From Agarophyton chilense (taxonomy: Eukaryota > Rhodophyta > Florideophyceae > Gracilariales > Gracilariaceae), in assembly GCA_030374765.1 (NCBI GenBank), contig JARGXX010000097.1, positions 1,054,001 through 1,118,000 on the forward strand: 64,000 nt of DNA. Direction: 5' to 3'. Position numbers and translations under genes: made by a program. How positions within the stretch are numbered: position 1 is the stretch's first letter; every line of letters begins with the position of its first letter. Under the pieces are notes generated by a model. It was not told the DNA's origin. It made no database searches and worked only from the letters and a program-made list of their open reading frames with translations. Shown here one piece after another: positions 11,253-20,421 of this stretch.

Positions 11253-12193
11253 ACCACGTGTTCTCCCTCCAGCAAACCCCCTTCTCCCCCCTCACTCACA
11301 TGCACTTCTCTGCTTTCCCTTTCGTCTATCGCTCTTCTTCCTGTAACTCGAACACCCCCCATTCTTTCCCTTGCACGCTCTCTCCTTTCTTCCACGTAAT
11401 CCAAGTTCGCCCCCTCCCATCTTTCCGCCTGTTCCCCCGCGGTAACTCCAACACTCTCTCCTTCTGTTCTCTCTCGAACGACTCTTGCGCCCGCGATTAG
11501 ACCACTACTGGGTCCACCTATTCTATCCTCCCCACCACGGCTACTCTCTATTATCCCTTTCTGTATCTCATCATCACCGTCCTCTTCCCTCATACCCGTA
11601 AACGATGCCCCTGCTTCTTCAACGCATCTGAGGCGGGATCCACGTTCTCCGATCATTCTCTCTCCCTCCCTACGCCCCTTCGTCCTCTCATTCGGAATCT
11701 CTTCACCTCCTTCAGGTGCAGAGCATGGATTTACCGGCTCCACATCAGCTGAAGACGTGAGTACAGCACTTAGAGTCCGCTCGGATGCATCCCCTCTCCT
11801 TGTCCTCCCTGGAGCTCTGCTCGCCCTCCCCCGCAATCCACTTCTAGGTACACGCGTGCGGTTGCTTCGAACGCCATCCCGTTTTCCATCGCCGCTCCGC
11901 ACCATCTCTCCCGTAGGCGACGTGATTTACTCCGTACGCGACGTGATTTGCTTCGCACTCTCCTCCGTCACCGTCTCCTTTGCGCGAACAGCCTTTCCTT
12001 TGCCCCCACTCGCCTCTCCTTCCCCACCATCTTGCCTTGATCTACCTCTCAGGCGCACGCCTCCCTTCTCTCCACTCGCGCCCTGGAGCCTACGCCCCTT
12101 GTCCCTTCCGCCCTCCGCATCCCCTCCATGCCGCCGGGATTTCGTACCGCGCCCGCTAGTGTTCTCGCTTCTCGAGTTGCGCTTCGGAGCCAT
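11253..12193 (-). pseudogene. N-terminal part of the interrupted charged protein
   Basis: ATG at 12193-12191 begins a strongly basic, Arg/Gly/Ser/Glu-rich sequence (MAPKRNSRSENTSGRGTKSR...), probably nuclear or nucleic-acid binding from its composition. The frame carries one TAA (11927-11929), again one C-to-T change from CAA. It continues to the element 1 insertion site and resumes at 391 on the other side. No domain was recognised. It points away from the SET ORF, which lies upstream on the same strand. The gene looks like part of the unusual cluster at 11-18 kb and not a typical host gene. Confidence 0.5.
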
Positions 12194-12516
12194 TGGTTGA
12201 AGAGAGAGAGCGATCGTGGTATGGTCCTCCACGCGTTGCAATGCGATGGATAGGAGAGAAGCTTCGAAACATTCTGCTTCCAAAAATACACCTCCACCCT
12301 TTTCGTGTTCTCAGAAAACCCCCAAACTTTTCAGATATTTTAAATATGCGCTCGAACGCACCAGATATTGGAAAAGTGTTCTCCTTCGGTGTACATGACT
12401 TTCCTTTAGCATATGTACTACGTCACGCTTTGACGTTATATGTAGCGACAAACATAGTAAAAGCCCACAATATCTGGTACACTACAATGAAGTAAAGTAA
12501 CAAAAGCGATGCACTT
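12194..12516. other. Short intergenic stretch
   Basis: AT-richer spacer between the charged protein and the SET ORF. I see no gene; it presumably holds the promoter of the charged protein and the 3' end of the SET gene. Confidence 0.5.
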
Positions 12517-13317
12517 TTAATCGATTACTATGACTGGCGTGTTATTCATACTCCAGATATACTCTGTCCCATAATCCGCGAACAGCTCCTCTCCTATTTC
12601 TATATCTCGAATTGCTTGCACAGAAAGCAATCTATAGTCTCTCAACTGAAATGGGGTCCGCCCCGTCCCCGGAGTTCTGATGACCCGAACATTTGCAGTT
12701 CGGCGTCTCATTAACCCGTCTTCAACCGCATCCCTGTCCCTATCCCCTTCCACATACTTGGGGTCGTTAATTGTTCCCCCCAAGCAAAATGGAACAGGGA
12801 CAATCCACACCGGAATAAGAGACACCCCACTAATTCTTCCTGGTAGCTTGTGAAATACTTCCCCTCGGACGCTTATCTCCATCGCGTACTGCCGAAAACG
12901 ATCAGCAGTCGCTTTCAATAGCCCCCCTCCGTGTGCCTTGTGAACTTCCTTCCTCTTTGAAAGATCATGGTACACCAAAGTCCCGTAAAAGTAACAAACA
13001 GTCTCACCTTGTATCACCCGGCGTGTTGTGTACACACCAACTCCAGCATTTGCAATCCAACAACCACATACTGTCGCCTCCACTGCCAGAATAGCATTCC
13101 AATCCAACAGTCACATCTTTCCTTGAAAACTTCTTGGCCACTCATACAGCGCCTGCCGTCGCCCAATCTCCGATATATTCTTATCCTGCCACATGGAGGA
13201 GAGAAAATCCACGATATGGGGTGGAAACATCTGATGCTCGGGAAATCCGGTAGGTGTTTTCCAGGACTTCGAACGCTTTATGACGACGTCCGGAACCAAG
13301 CATGTCACTCGAGTCAC
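12517..13317 (-). pseudogene. SET-domain protein (lysine methyltransferase-like), one in-frame TGA
   Basis: Minus-strand frame from about 13317 to stop 12517, interrupted by one TGA at 13111-13113. About 195 residues after the TGA contain SET hallmarks. Near the start is NAGVGVYTTRRVIQGE followed by YFYGTLVY, corresponding to the GxG and YxG strands. GGTINDP sits near the place of the NHS/ND motif, NVRV follows, and IEIGEELFADYGTEY is the terminal GEEL-DYG signature. SET domains transfer methyl groups to lysines, usually of histones. No ATG is evident, and its 5' end overlaps the divergent ParB-like ORF start at 13302 by a few bases, so the true start is unresolved. Confidence 0.7.
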
Positions 13318-15098
13318 AGCGTTCCGAACATCTTGCGCTTTGCAGAGCGATGCATGGCCATTCGTTGCGCGAGTCTGCGAAGCCGGGAGAGGACTTGGTG
13401 GCCATCTGGAGGACTGAAATTAAGGAGGGGATCAACTCCAAGTATCCGTACTCCTTCAAGGGAGCAGAGGAGCCGCCGGAGTTGCTGAAGGATATGGTGT
13501 CGGCAGGTATATACGCATGGGATACCTCGATGATGACACGCGTCTCCTCTGTGCTGACTCCAGGGCCTCCTCGGCCGGAGACTCCCAAAAGCGCGACCCC
13601 CTCGAAGGAGTCTGCTACGCCTTTGAGGGGGAAGAGGGCACAGCCAACAACAGTGCCGCCGGCCATGAAGCAACCCGTCAAGCCGAAAAAGAGGGTGACG
13701 ATAGTGGATGATTCTGATGAAGATGTTGTGGAGGTGGGGTCAGCGGTGAATGTACGCGGAGATTCGCACACCGGTCCCGAGTTGGAGTTGTTCGATGACG
13801 GCGATGCCGTTCCTTCGCAGGAAGTGGATAGGACTCTCGTGGAAAAGAAGATCTCTGTTTCAGACTATGACCAGTGCCGATTGATTGTGGACATAGATGA
13901 CATACAAATCCTCGAGAAGACTGTCAGAAGTGTGAATGCGGAACACAACGCGGAGACGATGGCAAAGTGCAAAATGTTTGGCTGGCTTGCGTCGGCAGGG
14001 TCGATTGCTGTTGCCATCGTCGGGGGAATGGAATTAGATTTCAGTGAAATTGTTCACAATGGGAGGGTAGTGGTGCCTGTCATACTCATTGACGGTCATC
14101 ACCGCGTCTTGGTTCTGCGAGATCTGAAGAATGATCCCTCTGAAGGGAGAAAGTGGTTGGAAATTGTGCGGTCTCTTGATGTCGTTCTTTGGAGACGCAA
14201 GGACCGGAAGCCTTTATCGCTGAACGAAGTGCTCGGTGTTGGTAATTTACTCAATGAAATGAGTTCAAATGTGTTGAAGATGAGTTTCGCCGACAAGGTT
14301 CATTCGACAGTGTCCTTCATTTGCAACTTGATTGACGATAAGAGAACCAAGTTGGCTGACCTTACTCCGACACGGATAGCTGGGGCGCTGAAGACGAGCG
14401 AAGCTATAGGAATCTACAGCTTGCGCCACTTGAATCGCTATGCGACTCTTGGGTTGAAATTCGTCAGGAGCGAAGGTCTCCTGGAGTTCTTTGAGAACGT
14501 ATGCAAGGAGGGTCCAGTGCTAACGCTTGCCCATGTGTCGAGTGACTTGTTGTTAGGACTCGAAGACGAAATATTCCGTTTCGCAATCCGTTGTTTGCAG
14601 CTACATGTGAGGGTGAGGATGGGTTCTACGGGGAATATGGGACGTTTCCAGGAGACGCGAAAGCAGTTCTTCCAATGCGCCATAGGAATGTTCCAACTAT
14701 GCGAAAGGGCGGGAAAGGAGAAGAGTCTGACGGCGGGGAAGGTTCTAGACAGCACAATTGTGATGGGAAAGAACGAGGTGTCTTTAAGGGAGTACCTTTG
14801 CATGCAAACGGCGAAGATGGAGCTCAGTGGTCCGAAGCGGTTGTGGCCGGGGTTGGTGTCGAAGAGGATGAAAATCGCACAAAGGCGGATTGAAGGCGGT
14901 CTGAAAGTGATTCTGGCGTCCCCAAGTGCGGAGAAGGATGTGGTAGAGGTGCCACCTTCTGTGAATGTTCCTTCGTCTAGTGCTGGGGAGTCTGTACCCC
15001 ACCAGGAAACCGTGGTTCCCAGACGCATCACAAGAACTAGAAAAGGTACTGAGCGCAGGCTGGATGCTGCGGGTGAGAGGGTGATGGAACCTAGATAG
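13302..15098 (+). CDS. ParB/sulfiredoxin-like-fold protein (598 aa), possibly the first part of a longer fusion
   Basis: ATG 13302, ending at TAG 15096-15098. The N-terminus (about residues 1-200) is disordered and Ser/Pro/acidic. At about residues 195-290 there is a ParB-N-like module: an ILEKTVRSVN segment, then VPVILIDGHHRVLVLRDL, where G-H-H-R matches the conserved GxxR box of ParB/Srx-type domains. The remaining 300 residues are helical and unassigned, ending in a Ser-rich basic tail. ParB-like folds act as CTPases or nucleases in bacteria, phages and plasmids and are unusual in algal nuclei. The same frame continues beyond the stop as two further ORFs (15189-15731, 15732-16817), so this may be one decayed gene of about 1170 codons. 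Confidence 0.6.
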   Translation: MSLESQRSEHLALCRAMHGHSLRESAKPGEDLVAIWRTEIKEGINSKYPYSFKGAEEPPELLKDMVSAGIYAWDTSMMTRVSSVLTPGPPRPETPKSATPSKESATPLRGKRAQPTTVPPAMKQPVKPKKRVTIVDDSDEDVVEVGSAVNVRGDSHTGPELELFDDGDAVPSQEVDRTLVEKKISVSDYDQCRLIVDIDDIQILEKTVRSVNAEHNAETMAKCKMFGWLASAGSIAVAIVGGMELDFSEIVHNGRVVVPVILIDGHHRVLVLRDLKNDPSEGRKWLEIVRSLDVVLWRRKDRKPLSLNEVLGVGNLLNEMSSNVLKMSFADKVHSTVSFICNLIDDKRTKLADLTPTRIAGALKTSEAIGIYSLRHLNRYATLGLKFVRSEGLLEFFENVCKEGPVLTLAHVSSDLLLGLEDEIFRFAIRCLQLHVRVRMGSTGNMGRFQETRKQFFQCAIGMFQLCERAGKEKSLTAGKVLDSTIVMGKNEVSLREYLCMQTAKMELSGPKRLWPGLVSKRMKIAQRRIEGGLKVILASPSAEKDVVEVPPSVNVPSSSAGESVPHQETVVPRRITRTRKGTERRLDAAGERVMEPR

Positions 15099-15188
15099 AG
15101 AAAGGGGAAGAGAAAGGCTGTGGTCAATAGTGATGATTAACGCGAGTATGAACAGCCTTTAAAGCGGAAGAGGAAGAGGCGAAAGACG

Positions 15189-15731
15189 GTGGGCACATCT
15201 GCGGCTCAAATACCGGCTGACGTGGTGGATTTGTGTAAGAAGATGAGCAGGAAAGAGCTGAAGCGCTTCTTGAAGGAACATGTACTCAATGTTTTCTCAT
15301 CGAGTGAGGATGAACTCGATGATGACGGGGGGCAGGGTGCATTTGTAGGGGACGAAGAGGAGGAAGGTGTGCAAATGCGTGGCTTCGAAGACAATAATCC
15401 GGAGGGTGTTCCGAAGGGGCTGAAGAGGGCGGGACCGTATGCAGGGGGGTCGGGTATGTCGTGGGTGTACTTGGTGAATGCACTTCCGAGCGAGTGGCCG
15501 GCGGGTGAAAATGGAGTGAAGCATCAGCACCTCTGGATGCAGATGATTTACCTACGGAACAAGCACAGGGCGGAGTGCTTGAGGGTAGAAGACTTGAAAA
15601 TTGTGCACCATGCGGTTTATTGGCATGCTGCTCATAACAGGCACAAGGAACTGGGTTCCACGAAAGAACCGGTTCTTGGGGTGATTCTACCGACGAAGGA
15701 CCACCCTGTGAATGAAGAGCAGGCGATATGA
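15189..15731 (+). pseudogene. Middle segment, same frame as the ParB-like ORF
   Basis: A 180-residue open stretch in the frame of 13302-15098, set off by TAG 15096 and TAA 15138 upstream and TGA 15729 downstream. It begins Lys/Arg-rich, has an acidic patch (SSSEDELDDDGG) and then a globular-looking part with several Trp and His (SWVYLVNALPSEWP, HQHLWMQMIYLRN). No domain was recognised. The true start of any separate protein is uncertain. A direct link to the next ORF (TGA immediately followed by ATG) would also fit termination-reinitiation. Confidence 0.45.
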
Positions 15732-16817
15732 ATGGCAGCAATGGAGAGGGATGACTTGGCCCGCGAGTACTTCGCGACTAAGAGAAGTGAGCTGATGGAG
15801 AAAGGATTTTGTGTGCTGGAAGAGTTTGCCACGGACGAGGGGATGGCGGATGAGGCGAAGAAGAGGGGGGTAAAATTCGATGGGGATGTGACTGGGACTT
15901 TGCTAGAGTTCTTCCAGACGGATTTCTTGAACCAGCCGGACTTGACGATTGAAGGGAATAGAAAGAAATGGGACCCTATAATCAACGCTGGTGAGGAGAG
16001 AGACGCTGGAGATAGAATGAAGGGAGTTGGGCGGTACATTACGACGAAGGTGGGGATTGTGGATTCTGTGGAGGGGGACGAGAACAACGTTTTAATGGTG
16101 AGGAAAAGGGCATTGTTGGATGCGAGGTTTGGACAGATTGCGGCCGCTCTTCGGTTGTGCAACAACCGGTCGGGGAAGAAGGGGATATATGCCCCTGAAA
16201 CAGGGGGGCGAGTGCTGTGTACGGCGGAGGGCTGTCCAAGGCAGGTGTTACATACGGACTTTCGAGGACTGACCGATGCCGAGAAGAACGTCGGAGAGGT
16301 TCCAGGGTTCTTCATGATGGCGTCGGGAGCGAGTTCGTTTATGCTTTGGGTTTGTGAGAGGTCACATAACATGTACGTGCCCAACGACAGGAGCTTGAAG
16401 CGGCTGTCTCGGACGATGGTAGTGAGGAAGTTCAGGATTCCGCCGTACTCCATTTTTATTGGAAGAGGAGATGTGTTTCATGCTAGAGCTGGATACGAGG
16501 ATGCATTGGTTAAGGAAGTTTGCATGAGGTATCACATGCACTTGGTACCGGATGGGTACAAGCTACCGGACGCAGTACATAGGCAACCAGCATTTCGGCC
16601 TAAGTTCGAAGAGGATGATTCCAACAAGGGTGATGATGAAGACGTCCAGGTAGATGAGGATGAGGAGTTGGATGAAGATTATAAAATGGAAGTTGTTGAA
16701 AGTGGGGAAGAGGAGTATGAAGAAGAGGATGATGAACCTCGGATAGGTCTCAACTCGGCTAACACAGATGGAGACTATGAAGACGGCGGTATGATAATGG
16801 ATAACGACGACGACTAG
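15732..16817 (+). CDS. 2OG-Fe(II) oxygenase-like (phytanoyl-CoA dioxygenase-like fold) protein, 361 aa
   Basis: ATG 15732 follows directly on the TGA of the preceding same-frame ORF. Near the N-terminus, EKGFCVLEEF resembles the opening of PhyH-type dioxygenases. The double-stranded beta-helix iron triad is plausible: HTD (about residues 174-176) gives the HxD, and GDVFHARAGY supplies the distal His about 75 residues later, preceded by IPPYSIFIGR. An Arg in the following RYHMHL could bind 2-oxoglutarate. The last 70 residues are very acidic. Such enzymes hydroxylate small molecules, nucleobases or proteins; the substrate is unknown here. A perfect AATAAA lies 24 bp after the stop. Confidence 0.6.
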   Translation: MAAMERDDLAREYFATKRSELMEKGFCVLEEFATDEGMADEAKKRGVKFDGDVTGTLLEFFQTDFLNQPDLTIEGNRKKWDPIINAGEERDAGDRMKGVGRYITTKVGIVDSVEGDENNVLMVRKRALLDARFGQIAAALRLCNNRSGKKGIYAPETGGRVLCTAEGCPRQVLHTDFRGLTDAEKNVGEVPGFFMMASGASSFMLWVCERSHNMYVPNDRSLKRLSRTMVVRKFRIPPYSIFIGRGDVFHARAGYEDALVKEVCMRYHMHLVPDGYKLPDAVHRQPAFRPKFEEDDSNKGDDEDVQVDEDEELDEDYKMEVVESGEEEYEEEDDEPRIGLNSANTDGDYEDGGMIMDNDDD

Positions 16818-16840
16818 ATAGTATCTGTTACCTATTGAAC

Positions 16841-16846
16841 AATAAA
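16841..16846 (+). terminator. Polyadenylation signal AATAAA
   Basis: AATAAA 24 bp after the stop of the oxygenase-like ORF and before the convergent membrane-protein ORF. Confidence 0.45.
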
Positions 16847-16898
16847 GAGTACAATTTGAGGTAATATGTGGAGTAGTCCCCTTTTCTTGTAATAGTGA

Positions 16899-17724
16899 TC
16901 AGTCGTCTTTCAGTAGAAACTCCTGAACAACTGGATTGAAACGCGTGAGAGCAGCACTTGCTTTCACTTTCTCATAGTGAATGACAACTGTCGAACATAT
17001 CAAGATTACGACATCCACTGTGTTACCAAGCAGTATAGGAACACCAGGGCCCTCAATGCGAGAGGTGGAGAAAGCGGTTGAAGAGAGTGCAGCGAAAGTG
17101 CATAACGACAGCCTCATACCGAGTAGTCGGAAGGTTACAGCCGGACTGGATATGAATAAAGCCTGTTGAAAAGAGTGGGAGAGGGCGCCAAGCACGAGGT
17201 TCATAAAAGAGGTTCTCCGTGGTTCCGGGGTCATTGTGAACTTTGTGTTAAGATAGGACTCTGGAAAGAAGGATATAGAAACAAGCTGGAGAAGATATGC
17301 CAAAGCGCCAACTGTGGCCCCTCCTGTGGAGAAGGCGATACACTTTGTGTTCACATCTGATGAAAGGGTACCACTGACTGCAATGAAGCGGTGAACGAGG
17401 AAAAGTATGGCGTTGAGGGGGATGAGTAGAGTAAGGAGTAGAGCCCCGAATTCCAGAAAGGCTCGTTTCTTCCAGGTATATCGCTGGTTTGGATTGAAAG
17501 GCGTAGTTTGTAGAGACCCGTATAACGCGTTTATACATTGTACGCCTCCTTCGATTATGAGAATGTGTAGCAGGCTTTGGATAGGACACCTCAATAGCGT
17601 TATGAGAATGAAGCGAAGGAGAGAGTTGAATCTGAATGGAAGCGTATATTGCAGAGCTGGGTCTATAACTCCGAAGAGTGTAGTTAGTGTGATTGTGAAC
17701 GTTAAGGTCGATGTGAAGAGTGTT
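16899..17724 (-). CDS. Multi-pass membrane protein, no ATG found
   Basis: The minus-strand frame is open from a TAG near 17725 to the stop at 16899 (about 275 codons). There is no convincing ATG at its 5' end, so it is either truncated or has an upstream exon. Several hydrophobic segments are visible: around 17700-17600 (TFTITLTTLFGVID, SLLRFILITLL), FGALLLTLLIPLNAILFLV, GALAYLLQLVSISFF, VLGALSHSFQQALFI and VDVVILICSTVVI. I do not recognise the family. It is convergent with the oxygenase-like ORF and belongs to the same unusual cluster. Confidence 0.5.
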
Positions 17725-17840
17725 TGCTAACTGAACATCTTAGTAAAGGTGTTCCGGTTTGGTAGTCTTCCTTGTACGCTGCACATAGGTAACGATATGA
17801 TACCGCTCTTTGAACAGTTGTTTCAGAGTATCTGAAGGAG

Positions 17841-18149
17841 GTGGGAGAGGAGAGGGGGAGAGCGAAAGGGTCGCCGGTGACGCCAGGAAGACGCGGGGAG
17901 CCGGCTGGGATGAAGAAGGGGAGAGAGGAATGGAAAGGGGGAGGAGTCGGAGAGAGTCGGCTGAAGAAGAGGAGGGTTGATAAGAATGTGGAGAAGAAGG
18001 GTGGGAATGTGTGTGTGGTGGGGCAGCCGGGTGTGAGGAAATTGAGCAGTGGGGAGGTGGACGAGGTTGAGAATGTGGTGGTGGACTTCTTCAACCTCAA
18101 ATACCCTCCCGGTGGAACGCTGGAGCCTAGTAAGCAAAAGGGCCAGTAA
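17841..18149 (+). CDS. Small basic, Gly/Glu/Lys-rich ORF
   Basis: An open frame of about 100 codons; an in-frame ATG lies about 70 bases in (AGMKKGREEW). It is rich in Lys, Arg, Gly and Glu, resembling in style the charged protein at 11253-12193, and ends in a more ordered stretch (VENVVVDFFNLKYPPGG). It may be the 5' part of a gene cut off by the junction near 18390. No homology recognised. Confidence 0.3.
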   Translation: MGEERGRAKGSPVTPGRRGEPAGMKKGREEWKGGGVGESRLKKRRVDKNVEKKGGNVCVVGQPGVRKLSSGEVDEVENVVVDFFNLKYPPGGTLEPSKQKGQ

Positions 18150-18393
18150 GGAGGTAGAAGGTACTGACGACTGCCTTGGTATGGATCTCCACCTAGAGCG
18201 GTCAAAAGTGACCAGTAAACTGCAAATTCAGATTAAACTGCATTAAGTGGTCAAAACACTAAGATGCATGGTGTTATTATTTCCAAAATTTTTTTTCAGG
18301 TACCGAACTAGCGCAATCTGCAAAACTCTTAGATTTTTTGGCTTTTTATTTAAAAAACTAGCTATCTAGCACACTTATCTAGCATTCCGAGAA
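18150..18393. other. AT-rich junction between the unusual cluster and gypsy element 2
   Basis: About 240 bp with T-runs (TTTTTTTTCAG near 18290) and no ORF. The gypsy-derived sequence starts abruptly near 18390. Confidence 0.4.
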
Positions 18394-18645
18394 CACAGAC
18401 GTAGGCACAAGCTTTCGCCAATTGTGGACGGAGCCTATCGTGTGGTTTCTGTAGACCTGGGCACGGTGGTATTGGATATCGCTAACCGCCACGAACCGAT
18501 CTCCAGGGACCGCATCACACGAGCGCCCAACCCAAATGTGGAAGTGGTGTCGGCACCAACGCCCTCCACAGGGGATGATTCAACGGAAGTTAACCCGTCA
18601 GGCGGAGATTCGAACACCCGCCCCGTTATACTTCCGCACCCGTAA
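18394..18645 (+). pseudogene. pol: Integrase C-terminal end (GPY/F-like module) of element 2
   Basis: The first residues KLSPIVDGAYRVVSVDLGTVVLDI match the module following the integrase core in Ty3/gypsy pol (compare VGPYKVISG in element 1). A Pro/Ser/Thr-rich linker continues in the same frame to about 19200, broken by TAA 18643, TAA 18970 and TAG 19177. Everything upstream of this point is missing. Confidence 0.6.
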
Positions 18646-19340
18646 CGTGGTTTAACCGACCTACCGGAAACTTCGGATACTCCCGAACCTGGGCCCGCTC
18701 CCTCAAGGGCCCAGTCAACGAACTCTTACAGAGTTACTCCCCCACCGGAGGTAATCAAGCCTCCTGGCTCTCCGCCTAAGGAGGGGGAGGAGGACTTAGT
18801 TCCTTCGCAGGACGATGTTTCGGCGTCAGCCAGTCGCCCTAACAGGGAATCTAGTTCTCACAGTGAGACTGCGAGCCCGACCGAGCCGGCGACAGAGAAG
18901 TCACAACCCCAGCGTATGGGTAGCGACATCACCGCCGACCCAGCCGAGCACGACGTCAGAAAAGATGACTAAACCCCGCCTAGGGAGAGTCGCGTGGAGA
19001 ACTCCGCACCGGGAACGCCTACAGAGCCGACGATCACCCGCCGCCGCGGACGAGACACTGACGTGTCGCACACTCAAACCCCGCTTTCTCGGGAACGAGC
19101 TGTGTCAGCGGACCCGCACGGGGAAGATCTCGACGACGAGGTTGACCAAATTTGGCTCTCCGTTATGGAATGGGAATAGGAACTCCTATGGAGACACTGG
19201 AACCCTCAGGAATGGGAAAGAAATGAGTGAGACCCGTCGGGGACAGCTCAGGAGAGTGCTAGCGCCTATCGAAAGCGCCACCTCACATCCGCTTGCGGAG
19301 TGGCAACCGGCGCCCGCGCATTTATGTGGCACACGTCGAA

Positions 19341-19440
19341 TGGCACCGAGACAATCAAAAGGCTCTGACGACCAACCGTCGCGCAAACCGCCTCACCGAG
19401 CCAATCAAAAGGCTCTGACGACCAACCGTCGCGCAAACCG
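19341..19440 (+). repeat. 50-bp tandem duplication in the element 2 linker
   Basis: 19341-19390 and 19391-19440 are nearly identical, sharing CAATCAAAAGGCTCTGACGA onward through GCGCAAACCG. The unit is not a multiple of three, so the duplication shifts the frame. Confidence 0.85.
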
Positions 19441-19729
19441 TCTCCATCGCACGGCTCGTTGCACAAGAGCAACCTTCGTCCCCGTAGCTCGGGTTGACGT
19501 TGAAGTCTCACCCCCCGGAGATTAAAGACGCTACCGCGTCGCGGTTTCTCAACCGTCACGGAATCTATGAACACCGTTGTTATCGGGAAGATCTCAGCTT
19601 TAAGAAGAATTCCAAAACTGGGCCGTTTTGACTCCGTAGATGGAAGTTACAACGTAGCCCACAGGCCACTCGGCGCCGTTTGGACGAAGTGCTGAGACCC
19701 GCTCGCAACACGGAAAAGAACCCACCGGG

Positions 19730-20020
19730 GTGTGTCTAGACCCTACGTTGACACCCTCAACGGAACTAGAGCGTTCCAGGATGGAAGAGAAGCCCGAACA
19801 GGGAAAAGTGTACCCGCAGGAATTCGTTATCGATCGCATCGTGCGTCACATCTACACCCCCGAGGGAGAAGTTCGCTACCAAGTCCGATGGTACGGATTC
19901 TCGCCTGATGAGGATACAGTGGAACCCATTGAGCACCTTCCGAGGTCTAAGGTTTTATCCTATCAACGACGCGCTCGGGTAACCTTGCCTCTAAATCTGG
20001 ATCGTGCCCAAGTCGGGTAA
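19730..20020 (+). pseudogene. Chromodomain of element 2
   Basis: About 60 residues (19815-19990) read FVIDRIVRHIYTPEGEVRYQ and then VRWYGFSPDEDTVEPIEHL: the chromodomain strands with the aromatic cage positions (Y/W) and the terminal helix. It matches the position of the chromodomain of element 1. The upstream frame is open only for a short stretch, so the coding region is decayed. Confidence 0.8.
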
Positions 20021-20059
20021 GCCACCACGGGAACTGGTGTGGATGGGACCTCGAAGTGA

Positions 20060-20350
20060 GGAAGATGTTGGACCTCTGAAGAGGAATTGAGGAGAGTATC
20101 CCGAAGAACACGTATTGAGAGGGAATGTCTACTGGCCCTCGGCCTAGCGCCGTTAACCGGGGAACACAGCACCGGTTATCGGGACAGTTTATGATGAAAA
20201 AGGAAAAGAAGACCCACGAAGTGGAGAAGAAGATTAAGAAGAAGATTGGACCCTAGGAAGGGAAGAAGATGAAGACGAAGATGAAGAAGGTCCTAAGAAG
20301 GAATGAAGAAGATGAAGTAGAAGTTAAGATCCTAGGAAGGAAGAAGAAAA
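20060..20350 (+). repeat. GA-rich (AAGAAG) low-complexity tract
   Basis: Purine-rich stretch of repeated GAAGAAGA words between the chromodomain and the antisense ORF. No gene seen. Confidence 0.6.
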
Positions 20351-20421
20351 GAAGTTATGCAAATATCAGAAGTTTACTATTGTCGCCAAGCTATGGACTC
20401 TACAATTCCCCGAAGGCGGAA

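Noticed and set aside
11757-12200. Plus-strand 147-codon Pro/Ser/Leu-rich ORF
   Set aside because: It is the antisense shadow of the Arg/Gly-rich charged gene on the minus strand.
15071-15152. An intron (donor GTGAGA, acceptor TGAACAG) that would remove the first two stops after the ParB-like ORF
   Set aside because: The splice phases do not preserve the downstream frame, so the stops are better treated as real.
18815-19525. 236-codon plus-strand ORF in the element 2 linker
   Set aside because: Arg/Thr-rich composition without domain; another frame carries the Pro/Ser-rich linker that continues from the integrase tail.
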